Positions 7,451 to 15,950 of a stretch of 57,354 nucleotides of DNA are shown one piece after another. Made by a program: the position numbers and the translations under genes. The notes under the pieces are model-generated. The model worked only from the letters and a program-made list of their open reading frames with translations, was not told the origin of the DNA and searched no databases. The stretch's first letter is position 1. Every line of letters begins with the position of its first letter. The stretch comes from CAG-390 sp045544735 (lineage in GTDB: Bacteria > Bacillota > Clostridia > Oscillospirales > CAG-272): the NCBI GenBank assembly GCA_045544735.1, contig JAZPZM010000069.1:1-57354 (forward strand). The letters run 5' to 3'.

Positions 7451-8890
7451 ATGGCTGACAATAAGAAAATGGTTGATGCTATAACATCAATGGAAACCGA
7501 CTTTGCCCAGTGGTACACCGACGTTGTAAAGAAGGCAGAGCTTGTAGATTATTCGGGCGTTAAGGGATGTATGATCATCCGTCCCTACGGATACGCCATC
7601 TGGGAAAACATCCAGCACATTCTTGACGCGGAGTTCAAGAAGCTCGGACACGAGAACGTGTATATGCCTATGTTCATTCCCGAATCTCTGCTCCAGAAGG
7701 AAGCAGATCACGTTGCGGGCTTCGCTCCCGAATGCGCTATCGTGACCATCGGCGGTCAGAACAGACTTTCCGAGCGTCTTATCGTGCGTCCTACGTCCGA
7801 AACGCTCTTCTGCGAGCATTACCGCAATATCATCCACTCCTACCGCGACCTTCCCAAGCTCTACAACCAGTGGTGTAACGTAGTTCGTTGGGAAAAGACC
7901 ACCCGTCCCTTCCTTCGCACCTCCGAGTTCCTCTGGCAAGAGGGACACACCATGCACGAGACCGAGGAGGAGGCACGCGGGGAGACTCTGCGTATGCTTG
8001 ACGTTTACGCTGATTTTTACGAGAAATCCCTCGCTATCCCCGTAATTCGCGGACGTAAGACCGACAAGGAAAAGTTTGCGGGTGCTGAGGAGACCTATAC
8101 CGTCGAGCCTATGATGCACAACGGCGTTGCGCTTCAGGGCGGAACGACGCACTACTTCGGCGACGGCTTTGCTCGCGCGTTCGACATCACCTACACCGCG
8201 CGTGACAACACCGTAAAGCATCCCCACCAGACCTCTTGGGGTGTTTCTACCCGTATGATAGGCGCTATCATTATGGCTCACGGCGACGATAACGGACTTA
8301 TCCTCCCCCCCGCCGTCGCTCCCATTCAGGTAGTTATCGTTCCCGTTGCACAGCACAAGGAAGGTGTGCTTGAAGCCGCAAAGGCGCTCAAAGACAAGCT
8401 CTCCGCGCGCTTCCGCGTAAAGCTTGACGACAGCGACAACTCCGCAGGCTGGAAGTATTCTCAATATGAGATGAAGGGCGTTCCCCTCCGTCTTGAGATA
8501 GGTCCGCGTGATATCGAAAACAATTCCTGTGTGCTCGTTTCCCGCGTGAGCCGCGAAAAGACCTTCGTATCCCTTGACGGTATCGAGGATTCCGTTGCGG
8601 CGGCGCTTGAGTCGGTACACAACGAGCTTTACCGTCGCGCATCCGAAAACCTCAAGAACCGCACCTCCAACGCAGTAACGTACGATGAGCTGCTTGAGAT
8701 CGCATCCACGAAGTCCGGATTCATCCGCGCTATGTGGTGCGGCGACAGCGAGTGCGAGGACAAGATAAAGGAGGACACGGGCGGAGTAAAGTCCCGTTGC
8801 ATCCCCTTTGACGAGGAGCATCTTTCCGACGTTTGCGTATGCTGCGGAAAGCCCGCGAAGCATATGGTCGTTTGGGGACGTCAATATTAA
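7451..8890 (+). CDS. proS: Prolyl-tRNA synthetase, archaeal/eukaryotic-like (ProS type 3)
   Basis: At 479 residues and without the bacterial-type editing insertion, this is the short ProRS form. Class II motifs are visible: motif 2 around VVRWEKTTRPFLRTSEFLWQE, the proline pocket TMHETEEEA, and motif 3 SWGVSTRMIGAIIMAHGDD. An anticodon-binding domain follows, then the extra C-terminal zinc domain with Cys residues in WCGDSEC and CVCCGKPA and the terminal tyrosine. It charges tRNA-Pro in the cytoplasm. Several Clostridia carry this type instead of the long bacterial one. Confidence 0.97.
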   Translation: MADNKKMVDAITSMETDFAQWYTDVVKKAELVDYSGVKGCMIIRPYGYAIWENIQHILDAEFKKLGHENVYMPMFIPESLLQKEADHVAGFAPECAIVTIGGQNRLSERLIVRPTSETLFCEHYRNIIHSYRDLPKLYNQWCNVVRWEKTTRPFLRTSEFLWQEGHTMHETEEEARGETLRMLDVYADFYEKSLAIPVIRGRKTDKEKFAGAEETYTVEPMMHNGVALQGGTTHYFGDGFARAFDITYTARDNTVKHPHQTSWGVSTRMIGAIIMAHGDDNGLILPPAVAPIQVVIVPVAQHKEGVLEAAKALKDKLSARFRVKLDDSDNSAGWKYSQYEMKGVPLRLEIGPRDIENNSCVLVSRVSREKTFVSLDGIEDSVAAALESVHNELYRRASENLKNRTSNAVTYDELLEIASTKSGFIRAMWCGDSECEDKIKEDTGGVKSRCIPFDEEHLSDVCVCCGKPAKHMVVWGRQY

Positions 8891-8898
8891 AAAATCCG

Positions 8899-8931
8899 AC
8901 GGTTGCGACATTTGCAGTCGCAACCGTTTTT
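8899..8931 (+). terminator. Terminator after proS
   Basis: ACGGTTGCGAC (8899-8909) pairs with GTCGCAACCGT (8917-8927), followed by TTTT. It separates proS from the SEDS gene starting 24 bases further on. Confidence 0.85.
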
Positions 8932-8954
8932 AACCAAAAGAAAGGAGGCGGGAT

Positions 8955-10085
8955 ATGAAGGAATTTAATACGACGTTTTTTGAAAAACTGAAAAAGGTAG
9001 ACCCTTGTTTGCTTATATGCACCACTATCCTGTCTCTGATAAGCATTCTTTTGATGATAGGCGTGCGTGATGCAAGCGAGATCGGAAACAGCACGCGAGT
9101 CATCGCTATGCAAAGCGCAACCACCGTCGTAGGAATAATCCTTGCGTTTTTCATTTCCACGCTCGACTATCAGGAGATAGTCAACAAGCTGTTTATTCCG
9201 TTTTTCATAGCGCAGATAGGGCTTCTCGGCATTACGCTTTTGTACGGCACCGCCGAGGGAAGCAACCAAAGCTGGCTTTACATAGGTCCTATCGGAATAC
9301 AGCCGTCGGAGTTCGTCAAGGCGACGTTCATCGTGACGTTTTCAAAGCACATAGATATAGTAAAAAAGAAGATAAACCATCCCCTTTCCATTCTCGGACT
9401 TCTTATACACGCGGGGCTCGTTATCGGACTTATACTGCTTTCGGGCGACCTCGGAGTTGCGCTCGTTTATTGCGGACTTGCGGTTATTATGTTGTTTTGC
9501 GCGGGGATAAGCTTTTTTTATATGCTTGGCGGCATTGCTTTTGTGTTCGTTGCCATTCCGTACGTATGGCCGCACCTGAACAGCTATCAGCAGAACCGTA
9601 TAATATTCGGCTTCACACCCGAAGCTGACCCGCAGGGATACGGATTCCAAGCGCTTCTCGGACAAAAATGCGTTGCTAACGGCGGTTTTTTCGGTCAAGG
9701 ACTTAACGGGGGCGAGTATTACAAAAACCTTTTTGCCTGCGAAAATGATTTTGCTTTTTCATCGCTTTGCGAAAAATTCGGAATGCTTGGCGGACTTATC
9801 GTTATCGCAACGCTTGCCGTGCTTGTAGTCAGGATATTTATGATAGCCAAATCGGCGCGTAAGGATTCGGGCTCATTTTTGTGCATCGGCGTTGCCGCCG
9901 CCATTACCGTTCAGGCCATAGAGAACATCGGAATGAGTCTTGCAATGCTCCCCGTTGTCGGCATTACCCTTCCATTTATAAGCTACGGCGGATCGTCTAC
10001 GCTTGCTATGTATATTATGATAGGAATGGTCCACAGCGTACACGCGCACAGAGTCAAATACTTCTTTGAACGAGAAGAAACGTAA
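8955..10085 (+). CDS. SEDS-family peptidoglycan glycosyltransferase (RodA/FtsW type)
   Basis: A 376-residue integral membrane protein with about ten hydrophobic segments. SEDS hallmarks are IGIQPSEFVKATFIV, a GDLG motif, the QALLGQKCVANGGFFGQGL extracellular segment, the putative catalytic aspartate in ENDFAFS (Asp265), and the C-terminal GITLPFISYGGSSTL. SEDS enzymes polymerise glycan strands from lipid II together with a class B PBP. The length and an N-terminal cytoplasmic extension favour RodA over FtsW, but no mre or pbp neighbour is here to settle it. AAAGGAGGCGGG precedes the ATG. Confidence 0.93.
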   Translation: MKEFNTTFFEKLKKVDPCLLICTTILSLISILLMIGVRDASEIGNSTRVIAMQSATTVVGIILAFFISTLDYQEIVNKLFIPFFIAQIGLLGITLLYGTAEGSNQSWLYIGPIGIQPSEFVKATFIVTFSKHIDIVKKKINHPLSILGLLIHAGLVIGLILLSGDLGVALVYCGLAVIMLFCAGISFFYMLGGIAFVFVAIPYVWPHLNSYQQNRIIFGFTPEADPQGYGFQALLGQKCVANGGFFGQGLNGGEYYKNLFACENDFAFSSLCEKFGMLGGLIVIATLAVLVVRIFMIAKSARKDSGSFLCIGVAAAITVQAIENIGMSLAMLPVVGITLPFISYGGSSTLAMYIMIGMVHSVHAHRVKYFFEREET

Positions 10086-10100
10086 ATTTAAGAATATAAT

Positions 10101-10151
10101 AACCTCCGCGCAAATATTATTCATTGAGTAATATTTTTGCGGAGGTTTTTT
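10101..10151 (+). terminator. Terminator overlapping the next gene's ribosome binding site
   Basis: AACCTCCGC (10101-10109) pairs with GCGGAGGTT (10139-10147), with additional pairing of AATATTA/TAATATT inside, then a T run to 10151. The GGAGG in the 3' arm is also the Shine-Dalgarno site of the DUF4830 gene starting at 10153. Confidence 0.85.
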
Positions 10152-10152
10152 C

Positions 10153-10632
10153 ATGTTTATTTATTCGTTTCGCGCAAGCACGCTTCGTTTTTTTGCCGTG
10201 CTTTTGCTTGCCGCCACGGCGCTGGTCGCGCTGATAGTTTTCGTACCCGCTTACGACGTTGCCGCTGAGGCGGGAGTGCAGATCAATTACGACAACGTAA
10301 AAACTAATGAGGACAGAGTAAAGTTTCTCGGTCAGTTTGGCTACAACGTGTCGGGTGAACCCGTTGAGAGCGTTGAGGTAACGCTGCCGTCTGAGTTTGA
10401 CAGAGTTTTTTCAGGCTACAACGAGCTTCAAAAGGCGCAGGGGCTTGATCTTTCCAAATACAAAAACAAGGCTGTAATGAGGTATACATACGAGATAACC
10501 AACTACCCGACCGACAGCGGTGCGAAAGTCTGGGCTAACGTTATCGTGTGGCGCGGGCGTGTTATAGGCGGCGACGTTTGCTCGGCTGATCCTGCGGGCT
10601 TCATTCACGGTTTTGAGCGTGCTTCGGAGTAA
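10153..10632 (+). CDS. DUF4830 membrane-anchored protein
   Basis: The 159-residue protein has a single N-terminal membrane segment (about residues 12-31) and an extracellular domain matching DUF4830: NVKTNEDRVKFLGQFGY, VTLPSEFDRVFSGYNELQK, DLSKYKNKAVMRYTYEITNY, and GRVIGGDVCSADPAGFIHG. The function of the family is unknown; it is common in Clostridia. The gene begins two bases after a terminator hairpin that buries its ribosome binding site, and its last 32 bases overlap the convergent SpoVAF-like gene. Confidence 0.85.
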   Translation: MFIYSFRASTLRFFAVLLLAATALVALIVFVPAYDVAAEAGVQINYDNVKTNEDRVKFLGQFGYNVSGEPVESVEVTLPSEFDRVFSGYNELQKAQGLDLSKYKNKAVMRYTYEITNYPTDSGAKVWANVIVWRGRVIGGDVCSADPAGFIHGFERASE

Positions 10633-12061
10633 TTGCCACGTCCTTCTTTTTGACGCGGAAGAAAACGCTGACAAACGCGCGGGCGTTGAACGGTATGAGC
10701 GGATAGAGATACGAGCATTCTCCGTTTACCGTGCGATTGGTCGCTATGAGGGCGATTATCAGCACGACGCCGCCGATAAATCCCCAAAGACCGAACAGAG
10801 CCACGCTGATAAGCAAAAGTATACGCATAAACTTGAAGGCGTAGCCAAGCTCGTATGAGCGTTGCGAGAAATTTGCGATAGCGACGAACGCCATAAGGAT
10901 TATCACTTCGGGAATAAGCCAGCCAACGCCGACGGCGAAATCACCGAGGATGAGTCCGCCTACCACGGATAGCGAGTTTGATAGCATATCGGGGGTATTC
11001 ATTGACGCCATTTTGAGTCCGTCGACCACGAACTCCACGATGAGGAGCTGAGCGAGAACGGGAAGCCTTCCCGTTTCGCTCGGCAACACGAAGGCGAACC
11101 AATCGGGAACGAGCGCGGGATTTGCGTAGCACAGATACCACACGGGAACGGCGAAAAGCGTGAGCGCGAATATAAGATACCGTACTATTCTTATATAAGT
11201 TCCCGTGAGCGGCGGCGAGTAGAAATCGTTGCTCTCCTGCATAAAATCGAAGATCGACGTAGGAAGTATCATTGCTTCGGGCGAATTATCCATCAATATC
11301 AGCACGCTTCCTTCAAAAAGCTGTGCCGCCGCCACGTCGGGGCGTTCGGTGGTTCTTATTTTTGGAAACGGATTGTACCACCTCGTCCTGATAAGGCATT
11401 CCGCGAGAGATTGATGCCCCATCGTAAGACTTTCGGTCTTTATTTCCTTTAGCTTTTTCGCAATGCGCTCGACGTAAGCCGCGTCGGCGCGGTCCGCCAT
11501 ATAGCACAGTACCACGTCGGTCTTTGAGCTTTTACCTACGGTAAAATAGCTCATAGTCAGCGCCGTGTTTCTGACTCGGCGGCGGATAAGCGCGGTGTTG
11601 GAAATAAGCGTTTCCACAAAGCCGTCGCGCGGCCCGCGCATTACTCTGTCATTTTGCGGCTCGGTGGTCTCGCGCGCGGGATATGACCTTGAATCTATAA
11701 GGATGCCGTACTCGCCAAAGCGGCTTCCTATCATCAGCGTCGCGCCCGAAAGCACCATTTGTATCATCGTATCAAGCGAATCCGTAAGCTCGCTCTCGAC
11801 GTATACCACGCGCTTGCAAAGGAAGTCGTTTGCGCACGCAAATCCTTGCAAATGCTTGTCTCCGAGGTCCTTAAGACTTGTGAACGACAGCATAAGCTTT
11901 TGCATAACGCCGTCCTTAACGAAGCCGTCAATATAATAAAACGTTACCTCGTCGCTGCCTACTTGCAGCGGCTTTTTTATTATGTCAAAGCTTTCGCGAA
12001 CGCGCAAAAGCCTATCAAGCGTTGATACGTTTTCGCTGTATGAGGATGAAAGATGAGGCAT
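10601..12061 (-). CDS. SpoVAF/GerABA-family spore membrane protein
   Basis: A 486-residue protein with the two-part architecture of GerA A-subunits and SpoVAF: a soluble N-terminal region to about residue 285 (DGFVKDGVMQKLM, LSGATLMIG, the EPQNDRVMRGPRDGFVETL signature, RDGF and NTALIRRR) followed by five or six membrane helices (LTLFAVPVWY, LLIVEFVVDGLKMAS, GGLILGDFAVGVGW, IILMAFVAIANF). The family builds the spore inner-membrane germinant receptor or a SpoVA-associated channel. No gerB/gerC or other spoVA genes flank it, which favours SpoVAF. Its 3' end overlaps the convergent DUF4830 gene. Expected late-sporulation promoter not resolved. Confidence 0.88.
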   Translation of the reverse strand: MPHLSSSYSENVSTLDRLLRVRESFDIIKKPLQVGSDEVTFYYIDGFVKDGVMQKLMLSFTSLKDLGDKHLQGFACANDFLCKRVVYVESELTDSLDTMIQMVLSGATLMIGSRFGEYGILIDSRSYPARETTEPQNDRVMRGPRDGFVETLISNTALIRRRVRNTALTMSYFTVGKSSKTDVVLCYMADRADAAYVERIAKKLKEIKTESLTMGHQSLAECLIRTRWYNPFPKIRTTERPDVAAAQLFEGSVLILMDNSPEAMILPTSIFDFMQESNDFYSPPLTGTYIRIVRYLIFALTLFAVPVWYLCYANPALVPDWFAFVLPSETGRLPVLAQLLIVEFVVDGLKMASMNTPDMLSNSLSVVGGLILGDFAVGVGWLIPEVIILMAFVAIANFSQRSYELGYAFKFMRILLLISVALFGLWGFIGGVVLIIALIATNRTVNGECSYLYPLIPFNARAFVSVFFRVKKKDVAITPKHAQNRE

Positions 12062-12132
12062 TGTGTCCTCCCGTTTGATTTTTTAATATTCTTCCCTTTT
12101 AGGTGAAAAATATTCTCCGTTTTCCTTTACAG

Positions 12133-12160
12133 TTGGCTTTTTTTGTGATATACTTATACT
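12133..12160 (+). promoter_or_regulatory. Probable promoter of the tsaE-rpe cluster
   Basis: TTGGCT (12133-12138), 16-base spacer, TATACT (12155-12160), ahead of tsaE at 12188. Confidence 0.6.
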
Positions 12161-12187
12161 GTATGAAATTTTGGAAGATCGGTTGAT

Positions 12188-12646
12188 ATGGAAAAAATTA
12201 TTTTTGAGAAGGTCACCTCCACCACCGAGGAGACCGAGGAATGCGGAGCGCGTCTTGCCTCACTCATTAGCGAGGATTCCTCCCTTCCGCAATTCGTTTC
12301 GCTCGTTGGGGATCTCGGCACGGGAAAGACCGCGTTTGTGCGCGGCTTTGCCTCACTTGCCGCCGCAGGCGCGGCTGTGCGTTCTCCTACGTACACGCTT
12401 GTAAACGAATACCGCGGAAACGGCCGCCCCGTATTTCATTTTGACGTTTACAGAATAAACGATGAGGACGATCTTTACTCTATCGGCTTTTACGATTATC
12501 TTGACGAGGGCATATGCCTCGTTGAGTGGTGCGACCTCATTCCCTACGCTCTGCCCGACCGTTATATCTCGGTAACGCTCGAAAAGCTCCCCGATGACGT
12601 ATCACTTCGCAGAGTGCGCATATCACTTGTTACGAAAGGAGAATAG
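12188..12646 (+). CDS. tsaE: tRNA threonylcarbamoyladenosine biosynthesis ATPase TsaE
   Basis: The 152-residue P-loop protein has Walker A GDLGTGKTAF (about residues 41-50), the family signature SPTYTLVNEY, FHFDVYRI, and the conserved VEWCDLIP. TsaE works with TsaB and TsaD to install t6A at position 37 of ANN-decoding tRNAs. tsaB follows two bases after its TAG stop, so the genes are translationally linked; tsaD is not in the window. Confidence 0.96.
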   Translation: MEKIIFEKVTSTTEETEECGARLASLISEDSSLPQFVSLVGDLGTGKTAFVRGFASLAAAGAAVRSPTYTLVNEYRGNGRPVFHFDVYRINDEDDLYSIGFYDYLDEGICLVEWCDLIPYALPDRYISVTLEKLPDDVSLRRVRISLVTKGE

Positions 12647-12648
12647 CC

Positions 12649-13359
12649 GTGAAGATATTTGCTTGCGACAGTACGGCGCATACCGCCTCCGTGGCTATAT
12701 GCGACGATGAAAAGCTTATCGGTCTTTACACGCAAAACGGCGGAAACACGCACAGCGAAACGCTCCTGCCGCTTGCCGAGACTATGTTTAAGGCACTTAA
12801 AATGAGCGTTGACGACATTGATATATTCTCCTGCTCTGCGGGCCCCGGCTCGTTTACGGGAGTTCGCATCGGCGCGGCGACGGTAAAGGGGCTTGCCTTC
12901 GGCAGAGGAAAGCCGTGCATTGGCGTTTCCACGCTTGAAGCTCTTGCGCTGAATCTTGTGTCCGACGAGGAAAGGATAATATGTCCCGTTATGGATGCGC
13001 GACGAGGTCAGTTGTATACGGCTACTTTCCTATCCAAAAACGGCGAACTTGAAAGAATCACTTCCGACCGCGCGATAGCGTACTCGGAGTTCGAGGCAGA
13101 AACTCTCGCGTATAATAAAGAAGGAAAAAAGATATATCTTTGCGGCGACGGCTATGAGCTCGTCAAGGGACTTCTCCCCGCCGATGCCGCGCACAACACG
13201 CCCGAAATGCTGAGATATCAATCGGCATACTCGGTCGCCCAAGTGGCTCTCACGCTGTTCCGTCAGGGTGTAAGAACTACGGACGGCGAGCTTCGCCCCA
13301 CTTATTTACGTCTACCGCAGGCAGAGCGTGACCGCCTTGCCGCTCAAAATAAAAATTGA
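12649..13359 (+). CDS. tsaB: tRNA threonylcarbamoyladenosine biosynthesis protein TsaB
   Basis: A 236-residue ASKHA-fold protein. Visible signatures are FACDSTAHTASVAI at the start, HSETLLPL, the strongly conserved GPGSFTGVRIG (about residues 65-75), MDARRGQLYTA, and the C-terminal RPTYLR. TsaB is the partner that binds TsaD and TsaE in t6A synthesis. GTG and ATG are both nearby; GTGAAGATA at 12649 follows AAAGGAGAATAG. Its stop region touches the start of rpiB. Confidence 0.95.
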   Translation: MKIFACDSTAHTASVAICDDEKLIGLYTQNGGNTHSETLLPLAETMFKALKMSVDDIDIFSCSAGPGSFTGVRIGAATVKGLAFGRGKPCIGVSTLEALALNLVSDEERIICPVMDARRGQLYTATFLSKNGELERITSDRAIAYSEFEAETLAYNKEGKKIYLCGDGYELVKGLLPADAAHNTPEMLRYQSAYSVAQVALTLFRQGVRTTDGELRPTYLRLPQAERDRLAAQNKN

Positions 13360-13373
13360 AAGGTTTAACTCAC

Positions 13374-13847
13374 ATGAACAACAAGAAACTCGTTATCGGC
13401 TCTGACCACGCAGGATTTGAATATAAGGCAAAGCTTATTGATTACCTTACCGCCAAGGGCTATGAAATGATAGACGCGGGAACTTATTCCGCCGACAGCT
13501 GTGACTACCCCGTACCCGTACACGCGCTGTGCAAGGTCATCCAGAGCGGTGAATGCGCCCAGGGTATCCTCATTTGCGGCACGGGAATCGGCGTTTCCAT
13601 GGCGGCTAACAAGCACCACGGCATTCGCGCCGCAGTTTGCTCCGACAAATACTCCACCGAAATGACAAGACTCCACAACGATGCAAACGTGCTTTGCATG
13701 GGCGCAAGAGTCATCGACTTCGACCTCGTTTGCGAGCTTACAGACATCTTCCTTTCCACCGACGCGCTCACCGAGGAGCGTCACCTGCGCCGTCAGCAGA
13801 TGATAAGCGACCTTGAGGACGGCACGTTCGAGGAAAAGTATGAGTAA
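13374..13847 (+). CDS. rpiB: Ribose-5-phosphate isomerase B
   Basis: The 157-residue product carries the RpiB/LacAB signatures IGSDHAGFEYK, ILICGTGIG with the catalytic cysteine, NKHHGIRAAVC and RLHNDANVLCMGARV with the active-site histidine. It interconverts ribose-5-phosphate and ribulose-5-phosphate, feeding Rpe four genes downstream. ATG 13374 follows GAAAGG; the open frame back to 13356 begins in the tsaB stop region. Its stop codon overlaps the start of ispD. Confidence 0.96.
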   Translation: MNNKKLVIGSDHAGFEYKAKLIDYLTAKGYEMIDAGTYSADSCDYPVPVHALCKVIQSGECAQGILICGTGIGVSMAANKHHGIRAAVCSDKYSTEMTRLHNDANVLCMGARVIDFDLVCELTDIFLSTDALTEERHLRRQQMISDLEDGTFEEKYE

Positions 13848-14589
13848 GCTATACGCTATAGCCGATACGCTTCGCGCTATTGCGGGAGCTGCCAAAAACC
13901 GAAGGACCGCCGCCATTATCGTTGCGGCCGGCTCGTCGGCGCGAATGGGCAAGCCCAAGCAGTTCATTCCGCTTTGCGGCATCCCCGCCGTCGTGCGCAC
14001 TCTTAAGGCGTATCAAGCCTCGTCTCTTATCACCTCCATCGTGGTAGTGGCAAGGGAATGCGATATTGAAAGATACGAAAAATACAAAAAAGCATACTCT
14101 ATAACCAAGCTTTGCGCCATCGTAAAGGGGGGCTCGACAAGGCAGGAGTCCGTGCTTCGCGGCGTTGAAGCCGTGCCGAAAAAGACTGCCTACGTTGCTA
14201 TTGCGGACGGCGCAAGACCGCTGACTACTACCGAAACGATAGACCAAGTTTGCCTTGCGGCGTACCGCTTTGATGCGGCAACTGCGGCTTTCCCCGCGTA
14301 CGACACCATCAAAACCGCCGACAAAAAGGGCTTTATCACCTCTACCGTTGAGCGTTCTACGGTTTGGCACGCCGCTACTCCGCAGGTGTTCAGCCTTGCG
14401 CTGTACCGCGCCGCCGCATATTCGGCAAAGGACGAAGGCTTCGTCGCGACCGACGACAACTCGCTCGTTGAGCACATCGGACACAGGATAAAGCTCGTCG
14501 ATTGCGGCAGAGAGAACATTAAGCTGACGGAGCGCCACGACGTAACGATGTGCGAGGCTATCATCAAGCAAAGGGAGGCTGACAAATGA
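13840..14589 (+). CDS. ispD: 2-C-methyl-D-erythritol 4-phosphate cytidylyltransferase
   Basis: The 249-residue protein has an extra ~28-residue basic N-terminus before the nucleotide-binding motif AAIIVAAGSSARMGKPKQF, then GGSTRQESVLRG, IADGARPLTT (usually HDAARP), and DTIKTAD. It adds CMP to methylerythritol phosphate, step three of the MEP isoprenoid route. It overlaps rpiB by eight bases and overlaps the ispF start, a classic ispD-ispF pair. The N-terminal extension is odd; an internal start is possible but the ribosome binding site GAGGAAAAG supports 13840. Confidence 0.94.
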   Translation: MSKLYAIADTLRAIAGAAKNRRTAAIIVAAGSSARMGKPKQFIPLCGIPAVVRTLKAYQASSLITSIVVVARECDIERYEKYKKAYSITKLCAIVKGGSTRQESVLRGVEAVPKKTAYVAIADGARPLTTTETIDQVCLAAYRFDAATAAFPAYDTIKTADKKGFITSTVERSTVWHAATPQVFSLALYRAAAYSAKDEGFVATDDNSLVEHIGHRIKLVDCGRENIKLTERHDVTMCEAIIKQREADK

Positions 14590-15053
14590 GAATAGGTCAC
14601 GGATACGACGTCCACCGCCTCGTTGAAGGCAGAGAGCTGATACTTGGCGGCGTGAAGATAGATTATCACCTTGGGCTTCTCGGTCATTCCGATGCCGACG
14701 TGCTTGTCCACGCGATAATGGACGCACTACTCGGCGCGGCGGCGCTTGGAGATATCGGCAAGCACTTTCCCGACACCGATGCGGCGTTTTGCGGCGCGGA
14801 CAGCCTCGCGCTTGCGCGTCAGGTAGCCGCAATGTTGCGAGTGCACTCCTACAACATCGTCAACGTTGACGCGACCGTTATCGCACAGCGTCCGAAGCTT
14901 GCACCCCACATAGACGTAATGAGACGAAATATCGCCGCGGCGCTCGGAGTTGAGCTTTCCGCGATAAATATAAAGGCGACGACCGAGGAAGGTCTCGGCT
15001 TTACAGGCAACGGCGCGGGTATTGCCGCGCACGCGGTCTGCCTTATTGATTGA
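14586..15053 (+). CDS. ispF: 2-C-methyl-D-erythritol 2,4-cyclodiphosphate synthase
   Basis: A 155-residue IspF with metal ligands in GYDVHRL and the flexible LLGHSDADVLVHAIMDALLG segment, then GDIGKHFPDTD, and the C-terminal KATTEEGLGFTGNGAGIAAHAV. It cyclises CDP-ME phosphate to MEcPP. Its ATGA start overlaps the ispD stop. Confidence 0.97.
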   Translation: MRIGHGYDVHRLVEGRELILGGVKIDYHLGLLGHSDADVLVHAIMDALLGAAALGDIGKHFPDTDAAFCGADSLALARQVAAMLRVHSYNIVNVDATVIAQRPKLAPHIDVMRRNIAAALGVELSAINIKATTEEGLGFTGNGAGIAAHAVCLID

Positions 15054-15226
15054 TTGATCAAAGAGAGCCGCCGCAAGCGGCGACCCCCAAAAAAGCGCAA
15101 GACGGCAACACGCATCTCTCGCACTTCCCGTGCTTTTTGACTTCCCTTGTTGCCATCTTACGCATACCTTCTATACAGAATATGGCGAAACGGTCTTTTT
15201 TGACCGCGCCCGAAAGGAAAACTTTT

Positions 15227-15889
15227 ATGATCTACATAGCTCCCTCCCTGCTCGCCGCAGATTTCACAAAACTTGGCGAGGACACCGCGCGAGTTGAAGC
15301 CGCGGGCGCTGATTTTCTGCATCTTGACGTTATGGACGGCGTATTCGTTCCGAATATCTCATTCGGTCCTGCCGTCATTGGTGCGCTTCGTCCGCAATCC
15401 AAGCTCGTTTTTGACGTTCACCTTATGATAACCGCCCCCGAACGTTACGTTGACCGCTTTATCAAGGCGGGCGCGGATATGATATCCTTCCACCTTGAAG
15501 CGTGCAAGGACCCCGCCGCCCTTATTAAGACCATAAAAGCGGCAGGCGTTAAGGCGGCGGTTGCTATCTCGCCCGACACGCCCGCAGAGGCTATCATTCC
15601 CTACCTTGCCGACGTGGATATGGCGCTTATTATGACCGTATACCCAGGCTTTGGCGGACAGAAATTTATGGCGGATATGCTCCCGAAGATCAAGACGGTA
15701 AGAGAGTACGTAGATAAGAATTCGCTCGACTGCCTTATCCAAGTTGACGGAGGCATCGACGTTGCCACCGCTCCCCTCGTCAGCGCCGCGGGCGCAAACG
15801 TGCTTGTTGCGGGCTCTGCCGTATTCCACGCGGATGATGCGAAGAAAAAGATCGCCGACATAAGAAGCGCGGCGGCAAATAATCAATAA
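15227..15889 (+). CDS. rpe: Ribulose-phosphate 3-epimerase
   Basis: The 220-residue TIM barrel shows all family motifs: IAPSLLAADF, HLDVMDGVFVPNISFG, DVHLMI, MTVYPGFGGQKF, and QVDGGID. It converts ribulose-5-phosphate to xylulose-5-phosphate. ATG 15227 follows GAAAGGAAAAC; the frame is open back to 15050 but that stretch is untypical for the family. The 173 bases between ispF and rpe hold small hairpins (GCCGCCGCAAGCGGCG near 15067-15082 and CGGTC/GACCG near 15191-15206) but no gene. Confidence 0.96.
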   Translation: MIYIAPSLLAADFTKLGEDTARVEAAGADFLHLDVMDGVFVPNISFGPAVIGALRPQSKLVFDVHLMITAPERYVDRFIKAGADMISFHLEACKDPAALIKTIKAAGVKAAVAISPDTPAEAIIPYLADVDMALIMTVYPGFGGQKFMADMLPKIKTVREYVDKNSLDCLIQVDGGIDVATAPLVSAAGANVLVAGSAVFHADDAKKKIADIRSAAANNQ

Positions 15890-15915
15890 TTTTTCAACTT
15901 TTTTCAAAAAAAGTA

Positions 15916-15944
15916 TTGACAGACGCATTTTTTTGTAGTAAAAT
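15916..15944 (+). promoter_or_regulatory. Promoter of the T-box transcript
   Basis: TTGACA (15916-15921), exactly 17 bases, TAAAAT (15939-15944); transcription should begin near 15951. Confidence 0.85.
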
Positions 15945-15950
15945 CTATAA

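Noticed and set aside
15054..15226. Riboswitch between ispF and rpe
   Set aside because: Only two small hairpins are visible and no known aptamer signature; probably ordinary spacer.
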